A stretch of DNA of 42,500 nt, taken from positions 357,829 to 400,328 of the forward strand of contig CAUYUJ010014357.1 of the NCBI GenBank assembly GCA_963575745.1, written 5' to 3'. Shown here one piece after another: positions 18,854 to 31,281 of the stretch. The notes below the pieces were generated by a model. The model ran no database searches. It worked only from the letters and a program-made list of their open reading frames with translations, and was not told the DNA's origin. The stretch's first letter is position 1, and each line of letters opens with the position of its first letter. Origin of the DNA: Prorocentrum cordatum (taxonomy: Eukaryota; Sar; Dinophyceae; Prorocentrales; Prorocentraceae). The translations under genes were made by a program, and so were the position numbers.

Positions 18854-20196
18854 TGGCAGGGGTGCCGGGGGGGGGGGGGGGGGCGATGCCGGCCTGGCTG
18901 GGCTACTATGAGTTCATATTTTAGATGGACGGATGTGCAAAATAAATATGACATTTGAATACCTCAGGCGGGGCCATTACCCCCGGGGGGGAGGGGGAGA
19001 GTCCATTCTTCTTTCAGACAAGAGAACGTACGCGGTGCAACCTATGCAATGCAGTTAATCACTTGCCGAACTTGAAGTTGTCAACTCCACTGCTCGCGCA
19101 ATCATCCCACCCACCCATCCGCAACTTGGTTTGCAAAACCCATGCGGGATCAAACGCCGATATCGCTCCGGGGTCGTCTTGGAGCCCGCGGGAACGTCTC
19201 AGGGGTCGTCTTGGAGCCCTTGGGGGCGTCTCAAGGGCGCCCCAACAAGACCGGAGAAGCAAGACGGCCGACGACGACGACGTTGACGACGACGACGACG
19301 ACGACGACGGCGGCGACGACGACTACGACATCGACGACGACGGAAACGACGCCGACGCCGACGACGATGACGAAAACGACGCCGCCAACGAAGGCGACGA
19401 CGACGGAAGAGGGAGGACGACGACGGCGGCAACGACGACAACGACGACAACGAGGAAGGACGGCGACGACGCGAACAACGAAGAAGGAGGAAGGACGGCG
19501 ACGCCGACGACGACAACCACGAGGGAGGAGGGAAGACGCGACGAGACGACGACGACAACGACGACGACGACGACGACGAAATAGGAGGGACGACGACGAG
19601 ACGCCGGAGACGGACGACGACGACGACGACGAGGGAGGAGGAGGAAGGACGACCACGGCGACAACGACGACGGAAACGGCCACGACGCCAAAGAGGACGA
19701 CGACGACGAACACGAAGAAAGACACAGGACGACGTAGGCGACGACGACGACGACGTGGGAGGAGGGAGGACGGCGACGACGACGACGACAACGACGCCGC
19801 AAAAGCGCGCGCACACGCTTTTGTTGAAAATCCGTGTTGCGAAACCGATGGGTCTTGAAGGATTTCGGCGTACGCGCGCGACGACGCGCGAGTCTGCACT
19901 GCGTTCCTTTTTTGTACAGAGGACTCACGCGCGCAAGGGCGTTCGACAGATTTCGCACGAGCTCGCGCGTAAGCTTTTTTAGCAAACCAGTGTTACGAAA
20001 CCTTTTTTTTCTCTGGGGGGGAAACTCGATCGCGAAGTCCTTCCGGCACCGAAGGTTTTTGAAGGATTGCGGCATGCGCGCGCGACCACGCGCGCGCGCA
20101 CTTCGTCCCATTTTTTGCAGGGGGGAATCGTGCACAATTGATATGTCAGAACAAAAAATGTCACCGCATAGTGCTTTCTACAAGGGAACCTCAAGG
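18854..20196 (+). repeat. Higher-order repeat unit 2, with GAC array 2
   Basis: A block with a long G-run (about 18867-18885) and B block CTCCACTGCTCGCGCAA near 19087. The centre is replaced by a 530-bp GAC-rich array (19258-19800) ending in the fixed junction CGCTTTTGTTGAAAATCCGT (19815 on). The 19157-19250 stretch has GGGGTCGTCTTGGAGCCC twice. CG-alternating subunits follow. Confidence 0.85.
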
Positions 20197-21434
20197 GAGG
20201 ACATTACGACTTCATATTTAGGATGGACATGTGGTCAGAATCACATGTGATTTACATACCCGAAAAGGGGTACCCATATCGCGGGGGGGGGGGGGGTAGA
20301 GTCTATTCTCTTCTTAGATATGAGAATCTACGCGGTGCAGTCTACGTGGCGCAATTCCACTCTGCAGAACTTGAAGTCGTCATCTCCACTGCTCGCGCAA
20401 ACATCCCACCCACCCGCCCGCAACTTGGTTTGCAAAACCTGTTAAGACCGACTACGACGACACCGACGACAACGACTAGGACGACACCGACGACGTCTCC
20501 GACGACTTCGACGACGACAACGACGCCGACGCCGACGACGACGAAGACGACGACGACGCCAACTAAGGCGACGACGAGGAAGGAGGAAGGACGACGACGG
20601 CGACAACGACGACAACGACGAAGGAGGAGGGAGGACGGTGACGACGCGAACGACGACGAAGGAGGAAGGACGGCGACGCCTACGACGACAACGACGAGGG
20701 AGGAGGGAAGACGACGACGACAACGACGACGACGACGACGGCGACGACATGGGAGGGACGACGATGAGACGCCGACGACGGACGACGACGACGACGTGGG
20801 AGGAGGAGGAAGGACGACCACGGCGACAACGACCATGGAAACGACCACGACGCCAAAGAGGACGACGACGCAAAACAGGAGAAAAGACAGAGGACGACGT
20901 AGGCGACGACGACGACGACGCTGGAGGAGGGAGGACGGCGACGACGACGACGACGACGCAAGAACGCGCGCGCGCACGCTTTTGTTGAAAATCCGTGTTG
21001 CGAAACCTTGGGTTCTTGTAGGTTTTTTGGACGCACGATTTTGAAATCCTTCCGAAACCGATGGGTTTTGAAGGTTTTCGGCATACGTCCGCGACGACGC
21101 GCGCGTCTGCACTTCGTCCCGTTGTTTGCAGAGGATTCTCGCGACGGCACACGCGCAAGGGCGTTCGACAGATTTCGACATGCGCGCGCGCGAAGCCCGT
21201 GTGGTAGCATTTTGTGAGAATCTTGAAACACCTATGGTTTTCTTAAGATTTCGCAAGAGCTCGCGCGGAAGTTTTTTTAGCAAATCAATGTTGCAAAACC
21301 ATGTGCTTTTGTATGTTTTCGGAAACTCGATTGCGAAATCCTTCCGGCACCAAAGGTTTTTTGAAGGATTTCGGCATGCGCGCGCGACGACGCGCGTGTG
21401 TGCACTTCGTCCTTTTTTTTGCAAGGGGTTAGTG
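20197..21434 (+). repeat. Higher-order repeat unit 3, with GAC array 3
   Basis: The A block is partly decayed (TATTTAGGATGGACATGTGG). The B block CTCCACTGCTCGCGCAAAC is near 20386. The centre is a GAC array (20450-20965) with the same right junction. Two CG-alternating subunits follow, with GAAATCCTTCCG...GAAGGATTTCGG hairpins near 21042 and 21336. Confidence 0.85.
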
Positions 21435-22355
21435 AAAAAATGCTTGGCTGGGATGGTACGAATTCATATTTAGGATGGACATGTGGTCATAATCATATGT
21501 GATTTACAGCACGCGCGGGGGACCCGATAAGTCCGGGGAGGGGGGTCGAATCTATTAGTCTTTTGAAAGGGAGAATTGATTGTTGTTCGCAGTGAGTTGC
21601 CCACTCCACTGCTCGCGCAAATACCCCACCCACCCACCCACAACTTGGCCTGCGCAACCCATGCGGAGGCGATTGCGATGCGTGCTTGGAGCTGGTTGGC
21701 GCATCTCTGCGAACGCGTCATCCCGCGCACGCTCGCGCGCGCAGCGGCCAGCTAGTTTGGCGCGGCCGACGCGATAGCGGTGGCGCTGGCCGCTCGGCAC
21801 ATCCCAGCGGGCACTTCAGTGAGAGTCGGCGACTTGGTCCAGCGTGGCATAATGGCCACGTAAACAAAAAGTAGGCGCGAAGATTGTAGCAGCGACGCTG
21901 GTGACGATGCTGTCAGCGACGACGGTGCAGCCAGTGACGGCGCCGATGCTGATCACGCCGGCGACGATGACGGCGTCTTCGCGTCGGAGATGAAGGTTGG
22001 AGTTCGAAGCGCGCGCGCGGCAGACGCGCGAGCGCGGCCCGCATGGCATTTTTTAACGTGGATCGTGCCCCCCAGACGCGCGCAAGGGCGTTCCAACGAT
22101 TTCGACACGCGCGCGCGAAGCTGGTTTAGTAGCATTTGACAAACCAATGGTTTTTGTTACAAACTTGCAAGAGCGCGCATTTGTGTTTGAGAAAATGCGC
22201 GTTGCGAAAAGATGTGTTCTTACATTTCTTGGAACACTCGATGTGGACACCCTTCCGGAACCTAAGGTTTCTGTAGAATGTCGGCGCGCTCGCGTGCATT
22301 TGTCCTGGGGATTCTCGAAAACTTCAACGAGTTTTTGATAAAAAGGAGTGCGCGT
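21435..22355 (+). repeat. Higher-order repeat unit 4
   Basis: A block GCTTGGCTGGGATGGTACGA, then CATGTGGTCATAATCATATG; B block CTCCACTGCTCGCGCAAAT near 21603. The centre is the 400-bp non-GAC type: GCGGCCAGCTAGTTTGGCGC, CACATCCCAGCGGGCACTTC, GACGATGACGGCGTCTTCGC. The CG-alternating part is short, and the unit is cut by the insertion that starts near 22360. Confidence 0.85.
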
Positions 22356-22432
22356 GCATAGTATTCCCCAATCAGAGCTTGCCTCTGTAGGGGTCCTAGC
22401 GGATATAAAGCTGAGGTGAGGCGGGCGGCAGA

Positions 22433-22558
22433 TTTCGGTGGCCAGGGCCGGGTGCCCAGATGCCCGGGGGTTCCCGGAGGTGCCCGGGTGCCCAAGTGTA
22501 TGGCCGATTTCGGTGGCCGGGGCCGGGTGCCCGGGTGCCTGGGGGTGCCCGGGGGTGC
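22433..22558 (+). repeat. 73-bp tandem repeat rich in GGTGCCCGGG
   Basis: Two copies of a unit starting GATTTCGGTGGCC-GGGCC, near 22433 and 22506, each followed by GGTGCCCGGGTGCC-type words. Confidence 0.85.
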
Positions 22559-22559
22559 C

Positions 22560-22662
22560 TAGCCCAGTAGCCCTATATCCCTATAGCCCAATAGCCCAAT
22601 TGCCATATATCCCTATAGCACTATAACCCTACAGCCCTATAGCCGTACCTATACGACCACCC
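22560..22662 (+). repeat. CCCTATAG degenerate array, left copy
   Basis: Eight-base words CCCTATAG/CCCAATAG/CCCTATAT in tandem. They resemble telomere repeats in having a CCCTA core but do not match TTTAGGG. Confidence 0.85.
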
Positions 22663-22689
22663 TTCGGGTGATAAGGAGGTTCGGGGGGG

Positions 22690-24136
<1,447 letters not shown>

Positions 24137-24150
<14 letters not shown>

Positions 24151-24440
24151 GTCCAATAGCCCAATAGCCCAATAGCCCCATAGCCCCATAGCCCCATAGC
24201 CCCATAGCCCTATAGCCCTATAGCCCTATAGCCCTATAGCCCTATGGTCCGAAAGCACGATATACGTATATAACCCTATAGCCCTATAGCCCGACTGGTC
24301 TTATAGCCCTTAGCCCTATAGCCCCATAGCCCTGTAGCCCCATAGGCCTAAAGGCTTTTAGCCCTAAATCCCTATGGCCACATCGCCCTATAGCCCTATA
24401 TCCCCATAGACCTAAAGCCCTAAAGCCACATAGCCCCCCC
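24137..24440 (+). repeat. CCCTATAG degenerate array, right copy
   Basis: About 30 words of CCCTATAG, CCCCATAG and CCCAATAG, interrupted at about 24247-24272 by an ATACGTATATAA stretch. Same orientation as the copy at 22560. Confidence 0.9.
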
Positions 24441-24479
24441 AAATTCTGATTGGGTTTTTTCTCTGGTATCATTTGTTGC

Positions 24480-25195
24480 AGAGGATGGCGGGGGGGGGGG
24501 GCGATGCTGGCTTGGCTGGGAGAATGAATTCGCAATTCGGATGGGCGATGGAGCCGCATCACAAGTAAATTGCAATGAGAAAAAGGACTGTCTTTCACCT
24601 GGGGGGGGGGCGAATTTTCTATTCTGAGAAGAAGGAGATTGAATGAATGTTCAATTTGAAATTGCCCACTCCACTGCTCGCGCAAACACTCCGCCCTCCC
24701 ACCCGCAACTTGGTTTGCGAACCCCTCGCGGCGGCGATTGCGACGCATGCTCGGCGCTGGCCGGCGCATCTCCGCGGGCGCGTCAGCCCGCGCACGCGCG
24801 CCCGCGCGCGCATTTGGCACGACCGACGCAGCCGCAGTGGCGCTGACCGCTCGGCACATCCCTGCGGGCACATCAGTGCGAATCGGCGACTTGGGCGGGC
24901 GCGGTGTCATTGCGAAGTCGACGACGGTACACGCGGCGACGACAGTAGCGATGCTGGTGACGATGCTGACAGCAACGACGCGGCCAATGACGGCGCCGAT
25001 GCCGATCGCGCCGGCGACGATGACGGCGTCTTCGCGCGTCGGCGATGAAGGTTTGGAGGGAATTCGAACTGCGCGCGCGGCAGATGCGCGAGATCGGCCC
25101 GCGTGGCACTATTTGACAGGGATCGTGCCACCAAGCGGATTCTTGCAAACTTACGATTTGTGATAAACGAGCGCACGCGTATCATTCTTTGCAAA
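24480..25195 (+). repeat. Higher-order repeat unit 5
   Basis: A block GATGGCGGGGG, CGATGCTGGCTTGGCTGGGA; B block CTCCACTGCTCGCGCAAAC near 24668. Centre of the non-GAC type with GCTCGGCACATCCCTGCGGG, GATGCCGATCGCGCCGGCGA and CGATGACGGCGTCTTCGCGC. The CG-alternating part is much reduced; this is the shortest complete unit. Confidence 0.85.
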
Positions 25196-26411
25196 GGATG
25201 GCGGGGGGGGGGGTGCTGGCCTAGCTGGGATGATACGAAATCGCGGGTAGGATGGACATTTGGCCAGAATCATATGTAATTTCCACTGCGACAAAAAAAT
25301 CTTCAACCCCAGGGGGGTATAACCGTTCCTTTTTAGGGAGAAGGCCCTGCGCGGTGCAACCTACGCTGTGCAATGTCTGCGGTGCAATCTACGCGATGCT
25401 ACCTGCGGTGCAATTGAATGCCCTGCACCGCGTTGACCACCTCCACTGCTCGCGCGATCATCCCGCCCGCCTACCCGCAACTTGTTTCGCAAAACCCATG
25501 CGGTTGCGATTGCGATGAGTGGATGGCGTTGGCTGGTCCATGTCCGCGCCTGCCCCGACCCAAACGCGCGCGGCGGCCAGCTATAGATCGGCGCGACCGA
25601 CGCGGCCGCGTCGGTGCTGAGCGCTGGGCGCATCCCAGCGGACACTTCACTGCGTGTCGGCGACTTGGGCGGGCGAGGTACAATGGCAACGTGGACGACG
25701 TTAGACGCGACGATGATAGTAGCGATGCTGGCGACGATGTTGACAGCGACGACGGCGAAGCCAGCGCGGGCGCCGATGCCGATCGCGCTGACGACGATGA
25801 CGACGCTCTCGCGCCGGTCAAGAATATTTCGGAAGAAGGGTTCGACATGCGCGCGCGGCCGACGCTCGAGAGAGGCCCGCGTGGTATGTTTCCGACGCGG
25901 ACCGCGCCCCCCCCCCCCAGCGCGCGCAAGGGCGCGCGAATGATGCATGCGGCGTCAAAGGCCCGTTCGGCACAATTTCATTGAATTCCGAGAAACTTGC
26001 GGCTTCATTTAGAAAAGGTCGCCGCGCAGCCATGTTTTTGCACAGTCGGTTTGGAAAAGGTTATAAAAACCAAGTGTTTGACGGAGTTCGGCGCGCACGC
26101 GCGACGACGCGCGCGCGCGTTGTCCCATGTGTTGCAAAAGATTCTCGCGAAGGCACGCACGCAAGGGCGTTCGAACGATTTCGACGTGCGCGAGCGCGAA
26201 GTTCGTCTGGTAGCACGTTGTGGAAATGTTGAAAGCCAACGATTGTCTCAAGAGTTCGCAAGCGCGCGAAAGCCAGTTTTTTTTTGGATCCGCGTTCCGA
26301 AACCATCTGGTTTGATACATGCGTTCGGCATTTGATTCGGCGTGCGCGCGCGACGACCCGCGCGTGCAAAACTATGATTTTTGATAAGCGAATGCGCGCG
26401 TCGAACTTTTC
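25196..26411 (+). repeat. Higher-order repeat unit 6
   Basis: A block followed by three or four copies of a GCGGTGCAA-CTACGC micro-repeat (25348-25415), B block CTCCACTGCTCGCGCGATC near 25440, non-GAC centre with GATGCCGATCGCGCTGACGA, then CG-alternating subunits and GGCACGCACGCAAGGGCGTT. Confidence 0.85.
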
Positions 26412-27492
26412 GCAGGGGAGCCGATTCTGGTTTCCCTGGGAGGCTACGAGTTCGCAGTTAGGATGCACGATGGGGTAGAACCATATGCAATTTACACTAC
26501 GAAAAGAAAAACCGAAAATCCCTGGAGGATGCAATTTACACTACGAAAAGAAGAACCGATAATCCCGGGGGGGTATGATCTACTCTTATAAAGAGAATTT
26601 ACGCGGTGCATCGTACGCAGCGCAGTCTATGCGGTGCAACCTACGCGGTGCAATCAATCACTTGCTCAACTTGAAGTTGCCCAGTCCACTGCTCGCGCAA
26701 TAATCCCGCCCATCCACCCGCAATTTGGCTTGCAAACCCCAGGCGGCAGCGATTGCAATGAATACTTGGTGTTGGCTGGTGCATATGTGCGGCCGCGCTA
26801 GCCCGCGCATGCTCGCGCGCGCAGCGGCCAGCTAGTTTGGCGCGTCCGATGCGAACGCGGTGGCGCTGACCGATCGGCATCTCCCAGCGGGCACTTCTGT
26901 GCGAATCGGCGACATGGGCGGGCATGGTATCATGGTAACGTCGACAACGGTAAACACCATGATGACAATAGCGATGCTGGCGCCGATGCTGACAGCGACG
27001 ACGGGGCAGCCAGAGACGGCGCCGATGCCGATCGCGCCGGCGACGATGACGGCGTCCTCGCGTCGGTGATGAAGGTTTCGGGGGGAGTTCGACATGCGCG
27101 CGGCAGACGAGCGAGAATGGCCCACATGGGATTATTTGACACGGGTCTTGCCTCCACAGCACGCGCGCAAGGGCGCCCGAACAATTTCGACATGCGCGCG
27201 CGCGAAGCTCCCTTGGTAGAATTACAAAAAACAAAACAAACGAAGGTTTGCTTTAAGAATGCGCAAGAACGCGCGCAAGTTTCTTTTGGAAATCCGTATT
27301 GCGAAACCCTTTGATATTTATATGTGTTTGGGACCCTTCATTATGAAATCCTTCCGAAAGCGGGAGTTTGTGAAGGATTTCGGCACGCGCGCGCGACGAC
27401 TCGCGCGTGCGTGCTTCGTCTCATTGTTTCGCAAATTTTGTTTTAAAAACTTGTATTTTTTTATAAACGGGCGCGCGCATAGCATTTGTTGC
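26412..27492 (+). repeat. Higher-order repeat unit 7
   Basis: A block without its G-run, a local duplication of CAATTTACACTACGAAAAGA (26489 and 26532), the GCGGTGCAA micro-repeat, B block GTCCACTGCTCGCGCAATA near 26684, non-GAC centre (GATGCCGATCGCGCCGGCGA at about 27023), and a CG-alternating end with the GAAATCCTTCCG hairpin near 27347. Confidence 0.85.
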
Positions 27493-27660
27493 GGAGGATG
27501 GCGGGGGGGGGGGGCGATACTGGCTTGGTTGGGATAGTTTGGATTCGCAGTGAAGATGGAAAATGGGCAAAATCGTATGTAAATTGCAATACGAAAAAAA
27601 GAAAATCTTTAACCCCGGGTGGGGAGGGTGGTAAAAACTATTTGCTATTAGTGAAGAAAG
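27493..27660 (+). repeat. Higher-order repeat unit 8, truncated
   Basis: Only the A block and the start of the B region are present (GATGGCGGGGG, ATACTGGCTTGGTTGGGATA, ATGTAAATTGCAATACGAAA). The unit then passes into the 63-bp tandem repeat, marking the right edge of the cluster. Confidence 0.8.
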
Positions 27661-27688
27661 GAGATAGGTGTCGTGCTATCTGTGCGAT

Positions 27689-27877
27689 GGCGACGGCGGC
27701 GACGGGCGGCACCGCCCGCAAAAGCCGCCACTCGCCCCCAGCGGCGGCGACGGCGACGGCGGCGACGGGCGGCACCGCCCGCAAAAGCCGCCACTCGCCT
27801 CGAGCGGCGGCGACGGCGACGGCGGCGACGGGCGGCACCGCCCGCAAAAGCCGCCACTCACCCCGAGATGGCTACGC
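27689..27877 (+). repeat. 63-bp tandem repeat, three copies
   Basis: Three near-identical 63-bp units contain GGCGGCACCGCCCGC and AAAAGCCGCCACTCGCC. GGGCGG/CCGCCC and GGCGGC/GCCGCC make each unit strongly self-complementary. Period 63 keeps all frames open, so the Ala/Arg-rich ORFs here are artefacts. Confidence 0.95.
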
Positions 27878-27914
27878 CAACTAAGAACCCCTAAGTGCAA
27901 TCACTGTTAGAGGA

Positions 27915-27974
27915 ACGTGTGTGTATATATATACATATATATGTGTGTGTATCATATATATATATATATACACC
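27915..27974. repeat. (TA)n/(GT)n microsatellite
   Basis: GTGTGTATATATATACATAT followed by a TATA run and ACACCCAC. Confidence 0.9.
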
Positions 27975-28204
27975 CACATGGCTTTGCCTCGTCACCCCCC
28001 GTGGAGGTGCATCGATGACAGAGGTTGAGGTGGAACGGTCGACAAAGGAGCGCCCGCTGCGCAAATGCAGACGGCATTCATGACCACCGCCAGCCAAGAT
28101 GAGAACAATCACTGTCGTGACTGGTAGTGGAATGCCACTGCCAACTTGTTAAACTTAGTACGTGGTGCTGACTGGAAGGCGACATAGAACAGAACGAGCA
28201 GTGC

Positions 28205-28650
28205 ATGACGCAGGTGGATCTGCATTTTCGACCGCACATGATAAAAAACACATATTTCCAGACGGTGGTGGATTTCCTCCTAATGCGCAATATTGATGCC
28301 ACGGCCGTGATTCGAACGAGCACCGGCAACCAGACGGACACGAGCGAGGACACAACGACAAGCGGTTGCAGGAGGCAGCACACGTCAAGAAGGCAACTCA
28401 GAACTACCCAAGGCCAGCTCGGATGATTCGGAGAATGGGGGGGAGGAGGAGGGGGGAGGTGGAGGAGGAGGAGGGGGAGGAGGAGGAGAAGGAGATTGAG
28501 GAGGAGAAGGAGGAGGCGGAGAAGGAGGAGGAGGAACGAGCTCGCTGGGTGATTTCAAGAGTCGTGCAAAAGATGCGGGCGCTCGTGGACGCCAGAAAAG
28601 CGAAGTCGGTGGGCGCGGCGAGCATGCCGACACCACAACGGGTCACGTGA
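28205..28650 (+). CDS. Charged unidentified protein fragment(s), plus strand
   Basis: Two overlapping plus frames look coding. The first (28205-28426) has MTQVDLHFRPHMIKNTYFQT and VVDFLLMRNIDATAVIRTS. This spacing loosely recalls the motif around the last catalytic region of PiggyBac-type transposases (an Asn-aromatic-Phe-Ser segment followed by a GTxR-like segment), but the diagnostic residues are not all present. The second (28366-28650) has a basic start, a Glu/Lys run from the GGA array (28436-28534), then a non-repetitive tail RARWVISRVVQKMRALVDAR ending in TGA. A frameshift or intron would be needed to join them. Function unknown. Confidence 0.35.
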
Positions 28651-29029
28651 TGGTGTCTGGCCATCCGAGGAGCCCGGGGTCACGAGCCGCCCCATTGAAG
28701 CCCTTGGGCGCCCGCGCGTGAATCGCACACGGCGGGCCTGTCACAACCTCAAACCACGGGACATAACTGGACCGAGAACTTTCCACCCCAACCGTGACTG
28801 TTTGGGGACTCGCCTCTGTGCAGCTGCGAACCTCAACTGGGTAATTAGGATCGCGGGGGCCAAGACCGAGGAACACGAGACGAGATCCAACTCCGATTCG
28901 CACAAACGCTCTCGGGTTTCCTCGTAAAGACCCAGCCGAGCAAGCCGAAGAGCACAGATGGCAGGATCTGCGGCCAAGATAATGTGTGATGCCAAGGGCC
29001 CAGGCACTTACGTAGGCCTTGGGAAGCAT
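28651..29029 (-). CDS. Weak minus-strand open frame, unidentified
   Basis: A 128-codon minus frame (28643-29029) has a reasonably protein-like middle (VGSRLVFLGLGPRDPNYPVE) with mixed third positions. No acceptor, domain or homologous copy is visible within the window, so it may be chance. Confidence 0.2.
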
Positions 29030-29312
29030 CGGCTCCCCGCGCCTTGCCTAGATTGAATCGCGAAATCGGATCGGATCAGAAACTGATCGGATGGCCAACG
29101 AATCGTCCCCAATCGGACAGACATCGGATCGCCGCGCCTAGCTCTGGCTGACCCTGGCCGATGCTGTTGACTAGAACTGACTTGAAAGGGGGGGAAGAAA
29201 TGGGCCCTCAAGGGTCCTTCAGGGCTCCTTTTGGATGAATGCTGGCTTCAAACAGGGCCCTACAGGGCCCCTCTTCAGCTCCCAGTCCAGTCAGGTCACC
29301 CCCCATCCCAGT

Positions 29313-29345
29313 CCTCCTCCTCCTCCTCCTCCTCCTCCTCCTCCT
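29313..29345. repeat. (CTC)n microsatellite
   Basis: Ten consecutive CTC triplets. Confidence 0.95.
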
Positions 29346-29387
29346 TCTGGTCACCACCCATTGCCAACCGCCCGATTCCCTCCCCGA

Positions 29388-29440
29388 AGATCGGCGCAGC
29401 CTCGCTCGGGGTCTTCCACACCTGGACCTGGACCCTTTTG
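29388..29440 (-). CDS. Short conserved minus-strand frame, copy 1
   Basis: The minus reading VQVWKTPSEAAPIFGEGIG is repeated at 30503-30547 as VQVWKTPSKAAPISWSG, with one synonymous and one replacement change over the first 12 codons. A third, weaker match (PPPSEAAPAAF) is at about 30085-30115. Whether these are exon remnants of a gene family or part of a repeat is unknown. Confidence 0.35.
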
Positions 29441-29477
29441 GGCCGCTGTTCGCTCCCAAAGGGACCCTGAAGCTCGC

Positions 29478-29598
29478 CATCGCTCGGACGTCCATTCCCT
29501 GTGTTTTTTTCGGTTTCGTGCGTGGCTTTTTCGCCAAACGGTCGAGGATGCTCCTCGATGGTCCTCGCCGAGGAAAAAACGCACACGTCCGAGCGATG
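29478..29598. mobile_element. MITE-like element, copy 2 (perfect 14-bp TIRs, 121 bp)
   Basis: The ends are perfect inverted repeats: CATCGCTCGGACGT at 29478-29491 and its complement at 29585-29598. The body matches the element at 10949-11071 (CCTGTGTTTTT, TTCGTGCGTGGC, TTTTTCGCCAAACG, GGTCCTCGCCGAGG). An inner CGAGGATGCTCCTCG adds more dyad symmetry. It lies 56 bp from the exon-like segment at 29654-29773. Confidence 0.85.
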
Positions 29599-29653
29599 CC
29601 AGGTGAAGGGTCCCAGTAGGGCCCCTCTCCTCACCCCTCAGTCAAGTCACCCT

Positions 29654-29773
29654 GGGGAAACCAACAGGTACCAGTACTGCTGCTCCCCGGACCTCTGCCG
29701 GGGTGCGCTCTGACGTGGATGTCGAAGCGAACCCAGCGGTGGCGACAAGGGCCTCCCAGGAGGCCCTAAAAAG
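29654..29773 (-). CDS. Exon of the same unidentified family (copy 2)
   Basis: Colinear and ungapped with 8862-8981 (roughly 77 percent identical by eye). The minus reading is ASWEALVATAGFASTSTSER then TPAEVRGAAVLVPVGFP. An acceptor-like CGCCTTTTTAG directly precedes it. Its downstream end is an AGGGTGACT (possible GT donor) followed by TGA. Synonymous changes predominate in the core. The MITE-like element lies just downstream, in what would be intron or 3' flank. Confidence 0.5.
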
Positions 29774-30009
29774 GCGAAGACGAGCCGACGGCAGCGGTAT
29801 GGGTAATCACCTTTTCCTCCTCTGACACCCCCCCAAGTGCCACCCGCCCGATTCAGAGTGCAAATAATCCACCCCATAAGAATCACCCCAGCCGTGCAGT
29901 AAACGCACCCGCAGAAAGAATCGAACAGGGCAGTGCTGTGTAAGAAACGTCCAGGGCAGTTTAGTTAACGCCAATTACCGGGTCTGGGCTGATTTTTTTG
30001 GGCGCGCAA

Positions 30010-30200
30010 ACATGGATTACCGATCCAAGAACTTTTGGCGCGAGGTCGCCAAATCCATGGATCAAAGAAAAATGCCCTCCCCAAAATGCGGCCGGTGCCG
30101 CCTCGCTCGGCGGGGGAAATCCGCGACATCCCGTGAAAGCGGCACCCGTCGCTAATCCACGCCCCCTTGATCCATGCTTGCGATCGCCTGCGACTTTCCT
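30010..30200 (+). repeat. Diverged dispersed repeat, copy 2 (partner near 2.3 kb)
   Basis: Shares GCGCGAGGTCGCCAAATCCA-like, CCAAAATGCGGCCGGTGCCG-like and CCCGTCGCTAATCCACG blocks with 2240-2430 in the same order. No gene is seen in 29780-30500 apart from the short PSEAAP-like reading. Confidence 0.5.
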
Positions 30201-30502
30201 CCCTTGACGCGGCTCTCTGGGGGGGGCCCAGGAACTTAATGAAAGAAGAAGGGGCGCCGTGAAATCTGAGGAAATGTCATGGCCCACGCCATGATATCCA
30301 CCCCCCCCTAGCCATCACCCCCCTCTTTTTTTTGTTCCCCTCGGACGGCGATCACTGGTGACCACGGTCCCGTGGCATACGACCGTGAGGTCGATTCCCA
30401 AACGGCGGAGAACAGACACGGGCGAGCGAAGCGAGGAGGAGGGAGAGGGAGGGAAGAACAAGATGAGCGAGGCACCGCCCCCCTCTCAGCCGCCCCCGAC
30501 CA

Positions 30503-30547
30503 AGAGATCGGCGCAGCCTTGCTCGGCGTCTTCCACACCTGAACCTT
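30503..30547 (-). CDS. Short conserved minus-strand frame, copy 2
   Basis: The minus reading KVQVWKTPSKAAPI matches copy 1 at 29388-29440. The flanks differ, so the shared unit is short, about 45 bp. Exon remnant or repeat. Confidence 0.35.
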
Positions 30548-30965
30548 GGCGTACCTGGCGGCGGTGGCCCCAGCGGGCGGCCGCCCGCCCCCCCCCCACG
30601 TGAGGAGGCCGGGGGACCGAGGAGGAGCGAGGAGCGGCGAGCAGGATCGGGGAGCGGCGAGCAGGATCGGGGGATGGAGCATCGAACAAAATCTCGAAGG
30701 TCGAAGAGGCTCGAGGAACGGAGAACATCGGCGATCGAGGACCGAAGGACATCGGGCACGGTCAAAGATCGAGGAGACCCCCAAGGCGCCTCCGCCCTTA
30801 TCCCTGCCCCGAAAACTGGGATCGGCGTCGGGGCGAGGCGAGGCCAATCATAGGGGTGGGGTTACGCATCAAGCTGGTACTGGCGAGGGTGGCGAACCTG
30901 ACGCCAGCAGTCTCCGAGCGAGAAAGACATGCGACTATAATGTTAACCAACGGGTTGTTAGCACA

Positions 30966-30992
30966 CCCCCACGCACGCACGCACACATACAT

Positions 30993-31026
<34 letters not shown>

Positions 31027-31138
31027 GCACACACACGCACACTCACACACTCATACGCGCACACACATGCAAACACACACACACACGCAGACACACACAC
31101 ACACACGAAATCACACACACACGCACGAACGCAACGCA

Positions 31139-31170
<32 letters not shown>

Positions 31171-31239
31171 CACAACACACACACACACAACACACAACAC
31201 ACAACACACACACACACACACACACCACACCACCCCCCC

Positions 31240-31281
<42 letters not shown>

